NCBI RefSeq assembly: GCF_040954645.1
Contig: NC_092811.1
Location: 120,601,343-120,665,342 of the forward strand
Length of the DNA stretch: 64,000 bases
Source of the DNA: Diabrotica undecimpunctata
Lineage: Eukaryota; Arthropoda; Insecta; Coleoptera; Chrysomelidae
Reading direction: 5' to 3'
Positions 9,571-19,459 of this stretch are shown piece after piece. The translations under genes and the position numbers were made by a program. The stretch's first letter is position 1, and each line of letters opens with the position of its first letter. Below the pieces are notes generated by a model that saw nothing but the letters and a program-made list of their open reading frames with translations, ran no database searches and had not been told where the DNA came from.

Positions 9571-10659
9571 ATGGTTAGATTAAGGGAAATGCATAAAATA
9601 ACAGTTTTACAAATGATTGGTTACGGAGATAACACCCGAACACAACAGGAAGTAACTCGCCTATTTCATGAGAAATTTCCTAATTTACCGCCTATATCCC
9701 AAGGAACAATAAGTAAAATAGAGAAGCAGTTTCGCGAGTTTGGTCATGTAAGGCAGATAAAAAAAGCAGCTGCCAATGCACTAAGTGATGAACTCAAATT
9801 AGATGTGTTGCTTGAGTTTCAGGAAAATCCACATACATCGAGTAGACATTCATCCACTACATTCAATCCTAGCCGTACATCGATAGTAAACATATTAAAA
9901 GAAAATAAATTGCATCCCTATAAGATGATACCTACTCAGAAGCTCATGGAAGACGATTTTGATAGGAGAACTTTTTTTTGTGAGCAAATGATGGACATGT
10001 TGGATTACAATATTATCCAATTAGAAGACGTTATGTTTTCTGATGAGTGTACTTTTTCACTTAACGGTCATGATAATCGGCAAAATTGCCGCTACTGGGC
10101 CACGGAAAATCCTCACTGGATGAGAGAAGAACACACTCAATTTCCTCAAAAGGTTAATGTTTGGGCAGGGATTGTAAGAAACAATATCATTGGTCCCTTT
10201 TTCATTGAGGGCAACTTGAATGGCAACAATTATTTGGCACTACTTCAAAATGATGGCATTCCAACGTTGGCAAATTTACATCCTGATCCAGGAAACATTC
10301 AAGTTCCAGCGAATAGGATATGGTTTCAGCAGGATGAAGCACCACCACATTACCAACTTAATGTCCGGCAGTACCTCGATAGAATATTTCCCAATCGGTG
10401 GATAGGGAGGCGAGGATCGATTGAATGGCCAGCGCGATCACCTGATCTTACATTATTAGATTTCTTTTTATGGGGATATGTGAAGAGCCATGTGTACAAA
10501 ACTAAACCTTCTGATTTAAATGACTTAAAAGAACGAATAACGCTTGCGATTAGGTCGATCACGCCTGTTATGTTAAATAATGTTAGAAGACAGTTTTATT
10601 TGAGATTAGGATGTTGCCAAGACGTTGGCGGTGAACATTTTGAACATCTACTTCATTAA
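9571..10659 (+). CDS. DD41D mariner-family transposase (362 aa)
   Basis: Cut-and-paste transposase acting on the flanking repeats. The N-terminal ~120 residues are a helix-turn-helix DNA-binding region (TRTQQEVTRLFHEKFPNLPP, then ISQGTISKIEKQFREFG). The DDE/D domain shows FSDECTF (first Asp), WFQQDEAPPHY (second Asp, codon 10333) and SPDLTLLDFFLWG (third Asp, codon 10459). Exactly 41 residues lie between the second and third Asp, placing it in the DD41D group rather than DD34D mariner or DD34E Tc1. ATG at 9571 follows a clean leader, and the length is usual for the superfamily. No stop or frameshift. A decayed relative lies at 45920-47229. Confidence 0.9.
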   Translation: MVRLREMHKITVLQMIGYGDNTRTQQEVTRLFHEKFPNLPPISQGTISKIEKQFREFGHVRQIKKAAANALSDELKLDVLLEFQENPHTSSRHSSTTFNPSRTSIVNILKENKLHPYKMIPTQKLMEDDFDRRTFFCEQMMDMLDYNIIQLEDVMFSDECTFSLNGHDNRQNCRYWATENPHWMREEHTQFPQKVNVWAGIVRNNIIGPFFIEGNLNGNNYLALLQNDGIPTLANLHPDPGNIQVPANRIWFQQDEAPPHYQLNVRQYLDRIFPNRWIGRRGSIEWPARSPDLTLLDFFLWGYVKSHVYKTKPSDLNDLKERITLAIRSITPVMLNNVRRQFYLRLGCCQDVGGEHFEHLLH

Positions 10660-10731
10660 CATTCATAGTTCTTTTTCGTGTTCTACATTTTATTACGTTT
10701 TGCATTACATTTTAGTTTTTGATTGTATTGT

Positions 10732-11032
10732 AGCAAATTTCGGTAACCACATGATTTTAATTTTATCTTAATTAATCTTAATAAACTTGAAAGCGACAAC
10801 ATTTTTGAATGGAGAATGAAAAGACCTTTCAAACGATATATCACAAGTCTATACTTCCTATTTTAAAAATTGGGGGCTGTACCTGTCATTCTAAGAGTGT
10901 TGAAGGTAGGGGTTGCATTTTCACGTTAAAGAATGTCAAGTTATAATTTAAATTTGACGTTTTTCGGGATTTTTTATAAATATGTACAGTAACCTAAATA
11001 ATGAATTTATTCCATTTGGCTTTTACACACTG
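10732..11032 (-). repeat. Right terminal inverted repeat of DD41D mariner
   Basis: Reverse complement of 9056-9360, beginning about 75 bp after the transposase stop and ending in CACTG-TA. Confidence 0.85.
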
Positions 11033-11871
11033 TATGTACTAAATAATACACATTGAATATTATGTATTGAAGCTTTGTAGCTTTTCGTTGTTATTCATTA
11101 AAAGCCGTTTGTATGGTGAGAACGATTCTCGAAGTTAAAATCAAAACGCCAAAATAAACGTACTAAAGATATTAAATACCATTCGATTAAATTCGTTAAA
11201 AAAATATTCACTTTTATCAATTTTGATGTCTGTTTATAACCATAGATAAATAATATAGTATATAGTTTATAACAGACAGTTTAATGGCAACAACAAAGTT
11301 ATCGGATGATAGGACAGAAAAACTGTATCTTTTATTATGTAAACGGACTAATATTTTTATTTGTAGTTGTCCGTTGAATTGTTATTCAAATTGAAATATC
11401 AACAAAACGTCAATAGAAAAGATGTCAAACATTTTCGATATACGGGCATTAAAAGTGATTCAAACTGTAATAAATCTATATACAGAATAAAAGTATGTTG
11501 TTTGCGTGTCAGTAAATTGTTTCCGAAGGAAGTGAAAGGTAAATATTATTTTCTAAATTCCATAAAGAATAATTTGTCGAGATATGTTATTAATGAAAAG
11601 ATTGGGAATGTAAGTATAGGTTGTGATAACATGGAAATTGTTGAGCTTTTTCTATTTTTAAGAGAGCCACGATTTTACATTGTGTAAAAGGCAAAATTAA
11701 AACAGTTTGTTGTTCTGGAAAAAAACATTGAAAATTTTTTTTTATAAAAACTGTTTATTGCTATGTATTTAATAAAACGAGGGACCGAGTTTGACTATTT
11801 TATTAAAACACATTCGTTTTATAAGTCTATTCTAGTCGATAGTCTATTCAAAACACAATATGGACCGTGTA
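11033..11871. other. No supported feature
   Basis: AT-rich. A 106-codon open frame at 11367-11687 matches no family I know and looks like chance. The right end holds the left copy of the target duplication of the next LINE. Confidence 0.4.
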
Positions 11872-12181
11872 AAGATAGCATCATAATGTTATATTCAATG
11901 TGGGCTCCGAATATTTTTAACATTAACAAAATTTAATGTAAGTTATAAATTGTGAATCTAAGTGATATATTAAAATAAACTAAGTGTACAAACTCTTTAC
12001 ATAATCTCCAGTTAAATTAGCATTAAAGTCAGCAAATTGCAATTATTTGTTATTGTTGGCAATAAACAAATCTAGTTTTACCAGCAAATATCCGCTTTTA
12101 GTAAAGACCAATATACCTGTTTTCGCAGGTGTACAGGGTCTTACTTACTTTTCACAAACGTTTATCGAAATAAATTCAAAC

Positions 12182-12942
12182 ATGGAATCATACAACAGTT
12201 CTACAATACAAGACCATCAAAATAAAATAAACACATCACAGTCATACTCTTCGGCGGCGTCGAGAGTGCAATTTCCTTTAAAGTCCCAAGCAATTATCTT
12301 TAGTGCCTTAGAAAACACCAAACTTCAAGACTATCTTCTCCCACTTGCAAATATAATTCAACTGAAAAATATAATCTTCTCTTCTAGATAATCTAATAAT
12401 CGCATATGTATGTATTTATCCAATAAACAAATAATGGACGATTGTATGAATAATCATGGTCAAATAGAAAAATACAAGGTGAAATTGTCAGAGCAAGAAG
12501 GTTAGTTACACTAGCGGAACGACTTGTGCTCTCCGGCGTATGTCCTTCAATACCGCACGACTTGCTAATCAATGAGTTACAAAAAATTGGCATAGTTCCT
12601 GTCTCCCCCATGACCTTCCTCAAAATAAGTGCTTCTATGCCTGAGTACAATCACATCCTTAGTTTTCGAAGACAAATCTATATCAGTCCTCACAATCTAA
12701 CACTACCATAGTCATTTACTCTTATTTTTGACAACATGACATATAGAATATTCATTTCTCAAGACAGTTTAGTTTGCTTTAGATGCAAGAAGCCAGGATA
12801 CATCGCTTCACAGTGCTCCGAACCACTAGCTCAACTAAACCCCAACCAAAACAATGAAGCATCGGTATCCAGTGCAACAAATATATCCTTGCAAGCATCC
12901 AATGACACAAACCCTTCTCAGTGTGAACAAATGTCTTTCTAA
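12182..12942 (+). pseudogene. LINE ORF1 (gag-like, CCHC knuckle)
   Basis: ORF1 binds the LINE transcript. Starting near ATG 12182 the conserved order is visible across three frames: PLKSQAIIFSALEN, ARRLVTLAERLVLSGVCPSI, PMTFLKISASMPEYNHI, SFRRQIYISP, then CFRCKKPGYIASQC (CX2CX4X-X4C with Tyr at the usual His position) at about 12775-12820. Frameshifts near 12390 and 12480 and a stop near 12710 disable it. Confidence 0.75.
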
Positions 12943-13439
12943 TATCCCGGAGATACCGAACAAAGTAGATGCATTAAATAAGGACAGTCACATAATTAAT
13001 CAACCAAAAAGAAACTTTGATGAAATTATTTCACCTGAAGCAGATCCATCTTCAAAAGAATGTAACATTTTTCCACCACCTAAAGTCCAAGCAAAATCTA
13101 AAAAAGCTAAAATTAGTTCAGCAAGCACTTCTGAATGCTCATTTTCTCTCTTACTTGACCCTGCTAAAAACTTCATAGCAAATCACACTCTAGCTTTCCC
13201 TCTAAACGTTGATCAACTTAACATGCTCCTAATAAATATCACGAGGTCAACAGATCCTATAACCACAATTCAAGAATATATCACAGACCTACCAGCTTTG
13301 TCCCATATGCTCAGTCAAGTTTATCCCCATTTAAAGGAAAGATCCATAAAACGTAAATTCACGTCCATAAGGAAAAAATTCATAATTATATTAACAGTGG
13401 GGTATCGGAAGCGGAAAGTGACACATCTCAGTTAAGCCA

Positions 13440-14203
13440 ACATTAAATTCAAGTCTCTACTTCAGTGGAATATTGATGGTTTGTTCCATCGCCTTGCTAT
13501 GCTCCATCATCTAATTGGTGAACAAACTCCTGATGTAATATACCTACAGCAAACTAATTTGAATCCCCCAAAAAAATATAACTCCAACCAATATGACTGT
13601 TTTCGTTGTCTAGTCCTTTCTCACTCTCTCAGCGCAGTCAAAGCTATGCAAAATGTATACCCTAAACACCCCATTGAGAAAATTATAAGGGCCGAATTAA
13701 TGAAAGCTCAAGAAAATTTCAGAAGAGTCCGCTTCCTGTGGATACCATCTCATATAGGCATAGAAGGGAATGAAGAAGCAGATACTAGTGCGCGTAACGC
13801 TATCACCAGTGACGCATCAGAAGCAGAGTGTCGGAGTATCGCAGGCGATCTAAAAGTTTATTTTAAAAATAAGGTGTTAAGTGCGTGGAATCGTGAGTGG
13901 AATGAATCTAGTTCGAAACCCAGAACCATCAAAAGTGATATTTTTTTATGGAAGTCCACAGCCAGAAGTAGAAGATGCCAAACTATTATTACACGTCTAC
14001 GACTTGGACACTGCAGGTATACTCATGCCTATCTCTTCTCAAATAGTGAACCTCCAAAATGCGAAACATGCTGTCCTAAATATGTAAATCAAAGACAGTC
14101 TTACAATTTGCCAAATAACCTGAAAGCATTCCTCAACAAAAGTTTCGTTCCGAACAATTTATTAGGTTACTTAAAATCTATAAATATGTTACACAAAATT
14201 TAA
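13440..14203 (+). pseudogene. LINE ORF2 deletion fusion: endonuclease start joined in frame to RNase H
   Basis: The frame opens with SLLQWNIDGLFHRLAMLHHL, the start of an EEP endonuclease, continues to NQYDCF near 13600, then reads straight into RNase H (LSHSLSAVKAMQN, FLWIPSHIGIEGNEEAD) and the C-terminal LINE region (RLRLGHCRYTHAYLF...CETC). Roughly 700 codons including all RT motifs are gone, yet no stop interrupts 13481-14203. The first RNase H aspartate of the SDS motif is His here. It could make a 240-residue product but has no polymerase. Confidence 0.75.
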
Positions 14204-14372
14204 CTTAATTGTTACAAATGTTCAATTGTTCACAAATTGTAATTAATTGTTATAATGATTGATTGTTACAAATGTTAAATTTAATATCATTACAAATGTT
14301 ACAGGAATGTCGCTAGTAACCTTTGGGTGGATGCGACTTTGTTTCTTTAAATAAAAAAGAAGATAGCATCAT

Positions 14373-14684
14373 TGCTGACATGACAGAATTTGACTACTGT
14401 ATGGCATTGTAAAATCTCGTAGTAAACAATAACATAAATAAATCTTTTTTTGGTGCGTTTACTAGTGTGATCTTGCCTAGAACGAAACTTTTCATTGGCA
14501 AAACAAAGCTCATCAAAAATCATGTCCTTGTTCCTTGGTGGAATTCGGAGTAAAAAGAAGCTTTACGTGCTAGCAAAACAGTTTTTAATAGATTTAAAAA
14601 GAATAAAATGCTTAACAACAAAAAAACTACACAAAAATCAAGTTCAATGTTTTAATTAATTAACTAAAAAATCAAATGAAATCG
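14373..14684. other. No feature seen
   Basis: AT-rich spacer between the LINE and the Penelope block; no coding or repeat structure recognised. Confidence 0.4.
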
Positions 14685-14907
14685 TAGGCTTCCACGGCCA
14701 GAGTCAGAATTATAGTTTATTCGTCTTCCGGGTTTGGACCGTGTCATTTGTGAGTGACCCAAAAGTGGGTTTATCTCGACGTTTCGCTACAATTGTATGT
14801 AGCTTCTTCAGGAGAACAAAAAGAAAAAGAAAACAAAAGACAGGAAGATGGGTAGTTACCAACTGTAACTCAGTTACTCAACGCAACCAGAGGCGAATAC
14901 TAACTAA
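14685..14907 (-). repeat. Inverted copy of the Penelope terminal repeat
   Basis: Reverse complement of about 15535-15759, including the start of the Penelope ORF and the hammerhead-like core. Penelope-like elements are known for terminal repeats in direct and inverted arrangement, so this probably marks a rearranged upstream end. Confidence 0.8.
14778..14821 (-). ncRNA. Hammerhead-like motif (inverted repeat copy)
   Basis: Minus strand: CTGAAGA, stem AGCTACA/TGTAGC, GAAAC, GTC. Core bases match a minimal hammerhead except for one extra A between the CTGAAGA core and stem II. Known precedent: Penelope-like elements carry hammerhead ribozymes in their terminal repeats. Confidence 0.55.
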
Positions 14908-15332
14908 ACCCTATTCATTCTACAAATTCCCAATCGTCAACATAACCACGTGTAAGCCAAACAGGGTCGTACTGATGTACGACCTATGTATCATATGATT
15001 TTTAAAAATATTTACTTTTGAAACTGTTAGTGTAAGAATTATTATTTTAAGTAAGAAATTTAATCATTATATCACAATTAAACTAAACTCTAAAAAATAA
15101 CACGACCAGTAAATAACTTAACAATAACTATAACATAAATATAACACAATATAATTAACTTAAAAATCAACACGATACAATTTGAATTTAAAATGATGGC
15201 AAATTAGGATCTGTAACATGAGAATATGTCTCGCTTACGGTAATAAATTAATTTTTATAGCCTCTTGACGAATGAGACGGCGAATATCAACACGTGCTCA
15301 TGTTTACTGATGGGAATTTGGTAAACGAATAT
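14908..15332. other. No feature seen
   Basis: Very AT-rich; no coding, repeat or element border is recognised before the left Penelope terminal repeat. Confidence 0.35.
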
Positions 15333-15757
15333 ACTTTACCAAGATGGGCATTTGGTCAAAACTCGGATTCAAGAGCATCAAAGATGCATTCGATCAGGTC
15401 TTTTCTCCCATTCTGCAGTTGCAGAACACTGCCAAGAAACCGTTCATTCCATATTGTTCGAAAAAACCCATATTTGGTTTTCACCTCTGGCTGCTTTAAG
15501 TAGTTGAGTTACTCTGACAAAATGCCCATCTTGGTAGTTAGTATTCGCCTCTGGTTGCGTTGAGTAACTGAGTTACCGTTGCTAACTACCCATCTTCCTT
15601 TCTTTTGTTTTCTTTTTCTTTTTGTTCTCCTGAAGAAGCTACATACAATTGTAGCAAAACGTCGAGATGAACCCACTTTTGGGTCACTCACAAATGACAC
15701 GGTCCAAACCCGGAAGACGAATAAACTATAATTCTGACTCTGGCCGTGGAAGGCTAC
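15333..15757 (+). repeat. Left Penelope terminal repeat with remnant of an upstream copy
   Basis: 15355-15470 nearly repeats 17863-17978, inside the GIY-YIG coding part. It then jumps to the sequence equivalent to 18317 onward and runs through the pLTR into the ORF. This is the tail of an upstream head-to-tail copy that has lost about 340 bp. At 15340-15358 it also begins with an inverted copy of 18358-18377. Confidence 0.75.
15630..15663 (+). ncRNA. Hammerhead-like motif, core mutated
   Basis: CTGAAGA (15630-15636), stem II 15638-15643/15650-15655, then AAAAC instead of GAAAC, then GTC (15661-15663). The G-to-A change hits a base required in hammerheads (G12), so this copy is probably inactive. 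The putative cleavage site is three bases before the ORF start codon at 15667. Confidence 0.5.
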
Positions 15758-18222
15758 GAATTTATTTGACCAACCTCTACGGGGAGGTTATATTCCGCAA
15801 AACCTCAGAGTTCTCCAATCTTCGCTCTAAAGTTTCATCTCTACTTTCTTCGCTCACCTTCCTCTCTAGATGTCGTGATAATAACTTGGTTCCCAATTTT
15901 CTTGTTCTAAAACATCACATTTCCTCTTCATCTTCTTCCCGAATTCTACATCGAGCCAGCCTATCTCTACTTCGTGAACGGATTCAACATATTCGAAAAA
16001 CCCTTAATTTTCAATCCCAAAAACTTTTTAAGCTGCATCTTGAACTCTCCAGTATTCTTAGTGTCGATGATTGGTCACTTTTAGACCGCATTTCCTATCA
16101 TCAAGCCGATAAAATCCTTCTTCTAAGCAACGAAACTCACAAAAAGAAATTCCAATCCCTTGTATCTAAGAAAAAATCACATTCCACCACTTCTACTTCT
16201 CATTCACCTCTTACTAACACCGTCGTTAATCTTTCTTCTCACCAATTAACAAGTGCAGAAAGCAGTCTTCTATCTAAAGGTCTTAATTTTTTTATCACTC
16301 CTTCCAGAATTCCTACCGAAGAAATAATTTCAAATGTGGAAGCGGCACTCCGCACAATTCCCAAAATTCCAGCCGACCGTATCCGCTTTGACGTCGCTAA
16401 ATGTCTTGATACAGCCAAAATCCCTACTTCCAATATATCTCGTGAGGAATTCATAGCTCTCAAAAATCTCCGTTCTCTTTCTGAGATAATAATCCTTCCT
16501 GCAGACAAAGGTAATGCCACAGTCATCCTGGATACTCCTTCCTACATAGAGAAAGTAAACGACTTACTTAGGGATACATCCTGTTATAATACAATTTCTC
16601 GAGATCCCACTCCTAGAGTCGAACGCGAAATTTCCCATGCCATCAAACAATCCGATCTTTCCGATGATATTAAGAAGTCCATAGTTCCGAAAAACTCCAT
16701 CTGCCCCAGAATTTACGGTCTTCCCAAAATCCATAAAGACAACGTACCTCTTCGTCCCATTGTGACTACGATTACCTCTCCTACCTACAAACTCGCAAAG
16801 TACTTATCGAATCAGTTTAAGACCTATACTGGTCGTACCTCTGCTTATGTCCGAAATTCCATACATTTCATCACCTTAATCTCCTCCCTCACGGTCGATC
16901 CCCAAGACATTCTCCTCAGTTTCGATGTATCATCTCTATTTACCAATATCCCCATACATGACTCTCTAGTTGTTCTGCGAGATCACTTGACCAATGATAA
17001 CAAGTCTTTGGTTTTGGCAGATCTTGCGGAAAAATGCCTCCTTTCAACATATTTTTCTTTTAGAGGCAATTTCTACAAACAAATATCTGGAACACCAATG
17101 GGTTCTCCACTTTCCCCTGTTATTGCTGACATTTTCATGGAAGCCTTTGAGTCTTTAGCCCTAGAATCTTACCCCTTAAAACCAAAAGTCTGGTTCCGCT
17201 ACGTTCATGATACATTTATCATCTGGCCCCATGGTCAACATACCCTTTCTCCCTTCCTAGATCATCTTAACTCACAACATCCGAGTATAAAATTCACAAT
17301 GGAAGTAGAAAATAATCGGTCCCTTCCCTTTCTCGATGTGTTAGTCACCTCCAAGCCCAATGGCCGATTGGGTCACTCTGTTTATAGAAAAAAGACTCAC
17401 ACGAATCGTTACCTACATGCTTCATCACACCACCATCCTGCCCAAAAGAATTCTGTGATCAACTCTCTCATCCATCGGGCCATTTCGATTTCTGAACCTG
17501 ACAACCTTGGAGAAGAACTTGGCCATCTGCAAAAAACCCTTGTCGCCAACGGTTACTCCAAGTCCACAATTCAAAATATTACACACCGACATCTACATCC
17601 CCCTTTACACCCTAGGACGACAAATTCAGAATCTTTGGGTAATACTCCTGTGGCTTTTCTTCTGTATATTCGAAGTGTCACTGATAGGATTGGCAAAATT
17701 CTTCGCAAAGAAGGTATCAGGACTACTTTTCGACCACCCAAGAAAATCTCACATTATCTACCCTCTCCTAAGGACCCATTACCGCCCCTATCTTCCTGTG
17801 GTGTCTATTCTATTCCTTGTTCATGTGGACAAGTGTATATTGGCGAAACTGGTCGTTCCGTCAAAACTCGGATTCAAGAGCATCAAAGATGCATTCGATC
17901 AGGTCTTTTCCCCCATTCTGCAGTTGCAGAACACTGCCAAGAAACCGGTCATTCCATATTGTTCGAAAAAACCCATATTATTTCTAAGAGCCCCTTCTTT
18001 TATTCCAGAAAAATCCGCGAATCTCTAGAGATCCGAAAAAATCCACATAATATCAATCGAGAGGAAGGATACTACTTGTCTCCCTTCTGGAATCTCAGTC
18101 TAGAGCCGCCGTCCGGTCCCGCACCACGATGCAGCCACATGATTGGCCAGCGCGCGCTTCTTGACGTTCGCGCCACGGAGTGTGCCGATACGTCCCGACA
18201 CGACAGGTCACCGCGACTATAA
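15667..18222 (+). CDS. Penelope-like element RT/GIY-YIG endonuclease (851 aa)
   Basis: Penelope ORFs copy element RNA and cut the target with a GIY-YIG nuclease. Seen: basic N-terminus; RT motifs SFDVSSLFTNIP (about residues 420-430), GTPMGSPLSPVIADIFMEAF (about 477-496) and WFRYVHDTFII (about 509-519); conserved LPFLDVLV and THTNRYLH; C-terminal GIY-YIG domain CGVYSIPCSCGQVYIGETGR with RIQEH and EEGYYLSPFWN. Length is usual for Penelope. The catalytic pair normally YVDD is YVHD (codon CAT at 17206-17208), a single G-to-C change that should abolish polymerase activity. The nuclease motifs look intact. The ATG at 15667 lies inside the left terminal repeat. Confidence 0.92.
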   Translation: MNPLLGHSQMTRSKPGRRINYNSDSGRGRLRIYLTNLYGEVIFRKTSEFSNLRSKVSSLLSSLTFLSRCRDNNLVPNFLVLKHHISSSSSSRILHRASLSLLRERIQHIRKTLNFQSQKLFKLHLELSSILSVDDWSLLDRISYHQADKILLLSNETHKKKFQSLVSKKKSHSTTSTSHSPLTNTVVNLSSHQLTSAESSLLSKGLNFFITPSRIPTEEIISNVEAALRTIPKIPADRIRFDVAKCLDTAKIPTSNISREEFIALKNLRSLSEIIILPADKGNATVILDTPSYIEKVNDLLRDTSCYNTISRDPTPRVEREISHAIKQSDLSDDIKKSIVPKNSICPRIYGLPKIHKDNVPLRPIVTTITSPTYKLAKYLSNQFKTYTGRTSAYVRNSIHFITLISSLTVDPQDILLSFDVSSLFTNIPIHDSLVVLRDHLTNDNKSLVLADLAEKCLLSTYFSFRGNFYKQISGTPMGSPLSPVIADIFMEAFESLALESYPLKPKVWFRYVHDTFIIWPHGQHTLSPFLDHLNSQHPSIKFTMEVENNRSLPFLDVLVTSKPNGRLGHSVYRKKTHTNRYLHASSHHHPAQKNSVINSLIHRAISISEPDNLGEELGHLQKTLVANGYSKSTIQNITHRHLHPPLHPRTTNSESLGNTPVAFLLYIRSVTDRIGKILRKEGIRTTFRPPKKISHYLPSPKDPLPPLSSCGVYSIPCSCGQVYIGETGRSVKTRIQEHQRCIRSGLFPHSAVAEHCQETGHSILFEKTHIISKSPFFYSRKIRESLEIRKNPHNINREEGYYLSPFWNLSLEPPSGPAPRCSHMIGQRALLDVRATECADTSRHDRSPRL

Positions 18223-18224
18223 AT
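18218..18224 (+). promoter_or_regulatory. TATA box-like motif overlapping the Penelope stop codon
   Basis: TATAAAT in GC-rich context; its central TAA (18220-18222) is the ORF stop. It is about 100 bp upstream of the right terminal repeat. The other Penelope fragment has TATAAATG at about the same place (near 58961), suggesting a real element promoter that could drive a downstream tandem copy. Confidence 0.45.
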
Positions 18225-18316
18225 GGAGCGGTAGCGGAGTAATCGTCGGATTCACTCCCCGTCTCTCGACGCGTTAGTGTTCTGAGCTGTTGGACGTGAA
18301 TCCCTGTCCTGGCATT

Positions 18317-18575
18317 TGGTTTTCACCTCTGGCTGCGTTAAGTAGTTGAGTTATTGTGACCAAATGCCCATCTTGGTAGTTAGTATTCGCCTCTGGTTGC
18401 GTTGAGTAACTGAGTTACCGTTGCTAACTACCCATCTTCCTGTCTTTTGTTTTCTTTTTCTTTTTGTTCTCCTGAAGAAGCTACATACAATTGTAGCGAA
18501 ACGTCGAGATGAACCCACTTTTGGGTCACTCACAAATGACACGGTCCAAACCTGGAAGACGAATAAACTATAAAA
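18317..18575 (+). repeat. Right Penelope terminal repeat
   Basis: Direct repeat of about 15480-15735 with a few substitutions, ending CGGAAGACGAATAAACTATA or near variant. Together with the left copy it brackets the ORF as a pLTR pair. Confidence 0.85.
18472..18505 (+). ncRNA. Hammerhead-like motif, core intact
   Basis: CTGAAGA (18472-18478), stem II GCTACA/TGTAGC, GAAAC (18498-18502), GTC (18503-18505). Flanks GTTCTC and GAGATGAAC can form stem I. Stem III would be only two pairs, as in minimal hammerheads thought to work as dimers. The extra A before stem II leaves activity uncertain. Confidence 0.55.
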
Positions 18576-18779
18576 CCAAAAAATCAGTTGGGTCTACTAT
18601 ATGTCTAGCATTAACAGTTCCATTTATGTAAGAGTAGCATGAAAGAAAATAAGAAAAATTTCCGGCATAAAAGAGTCACCCTCAATACCTAGTTTTAAAA
18701 TAAGTAAATAAATTATCACACATTCACTCTAAATTTTTAACAAATTAACTAAAAATTACTGAGAAATTTTTTCCAACGA

Positions 18780-19450
18780 AAACTTCGACCTTGTATTTTT
18801 GAAAAAGAACTAGAAAGATCTGACTTCTCCCTTGAAGGGTATAATATTTTATTAAATGCTCGTCTTAGTAAAACAAGTCCTGGGCCTTACAATATCATAA
18901 CCGAAATGCTTCAATTATTTAACTTCCTCTAGTAACGGCATCGGTAACCCATCTATTCGGCCAAAATTTATCATTCTCTCATTTTTCAAAAGCCAAAACA
19001 CTCTTGTAAACTTTAATTCATATAGACCAATAAGCCTAACTTGTGGATTAAGCAAGTTATTAAAAAAATGTTCAGTTCAATGTTGATCTGTCATCTATAA
19101 AATTTAAATTAATTTACTTATAAATAAATAAAATTGGTTTTCGAAAAACCAATCTGGAATAGATAACATATTTGGCCAATACCTGGCAATTAAAACAACA
19201 TCGTATGGTATTTTCTAAATAAAAAAAAAATATTATTTCTACATTTTACATTGTATTTTGAATTGGTAAAAATAAGTTTGCAAGTAGATATGCATGGTCT
19301 GAAGCTTCCTTGATAAGTTTATTAATTTCCTCTAGAAGATCATTTTTCATTCTTGTTAACGATAACCATATAATAATAGCCTTAAAAACGCTCTTAACTT
19401 TGCGTACTTGGCTATATTCACATTACCATTAATATTTTATGAGAGCATAA
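18780..19450 (+). pseudogene. I-like LINE reverse transcriptase fragment
   Basis: Broken frames read NILLNARLSKTSPGPYNII, FFKSQNTLVNFNSYRPISLT, IGFRKTN and further RT pieces down to a remnant near 19430. The pattern (SPGPDxI ... YRPISLT) is the fingers region of I/Jockey-type RT. Heavy decay, no intact motif A or C. It may be the same clade as the LINE at 11885-14359, which lacks this region. Confidence 0.6.
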
Positions 19451-19459
19451 AGTAAAAGG

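Larger units (their letters stand above)
9056..11032 (+). mobile_element. DD41D Tc1/mariner-type transposon, apparently complete
   Basis: About 1.98 kb with long terminal inverted repeats around one intact transposase ORF. Tips read CAGTxTGTAAAAGCCAAATGG. TA follows the right tip (11033-11034) and lies two bases outside the left tip (9052-9053), consistent with TA-target insertion. Both arms, both tips and the ORF are preserved, so the copy looks young. Confidence 0.85.
11872..14372 (+). mobile_element. I-like LINE with internal deletion, bounded by 13 bp target duplication
   Basis: AAGATAGCATCAT is present at 11872-11884 and exactly repeated at 14360-14372, bracketing 11885-14359. Inside are a 5' leader, ORF1, the start of an endonuclease, an RNase H domain and an A-rich 3' end. 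Most of the endonuclease and all of the RT are missing. Because the duplication is intact, both element ends are original. Confidence 0.85.

Noticed and set aside
11367..11687. 106-codon frame
   Set aside because: AT-rich, no family resemblance, no context for expression.
14741..18542. Short frames reading SFVSDPKVG...RRFATIVCSFFRR in three places
   Set aside because: Antisense shadows of the Penelope terminal repeat; they recur because the repeat recurs.
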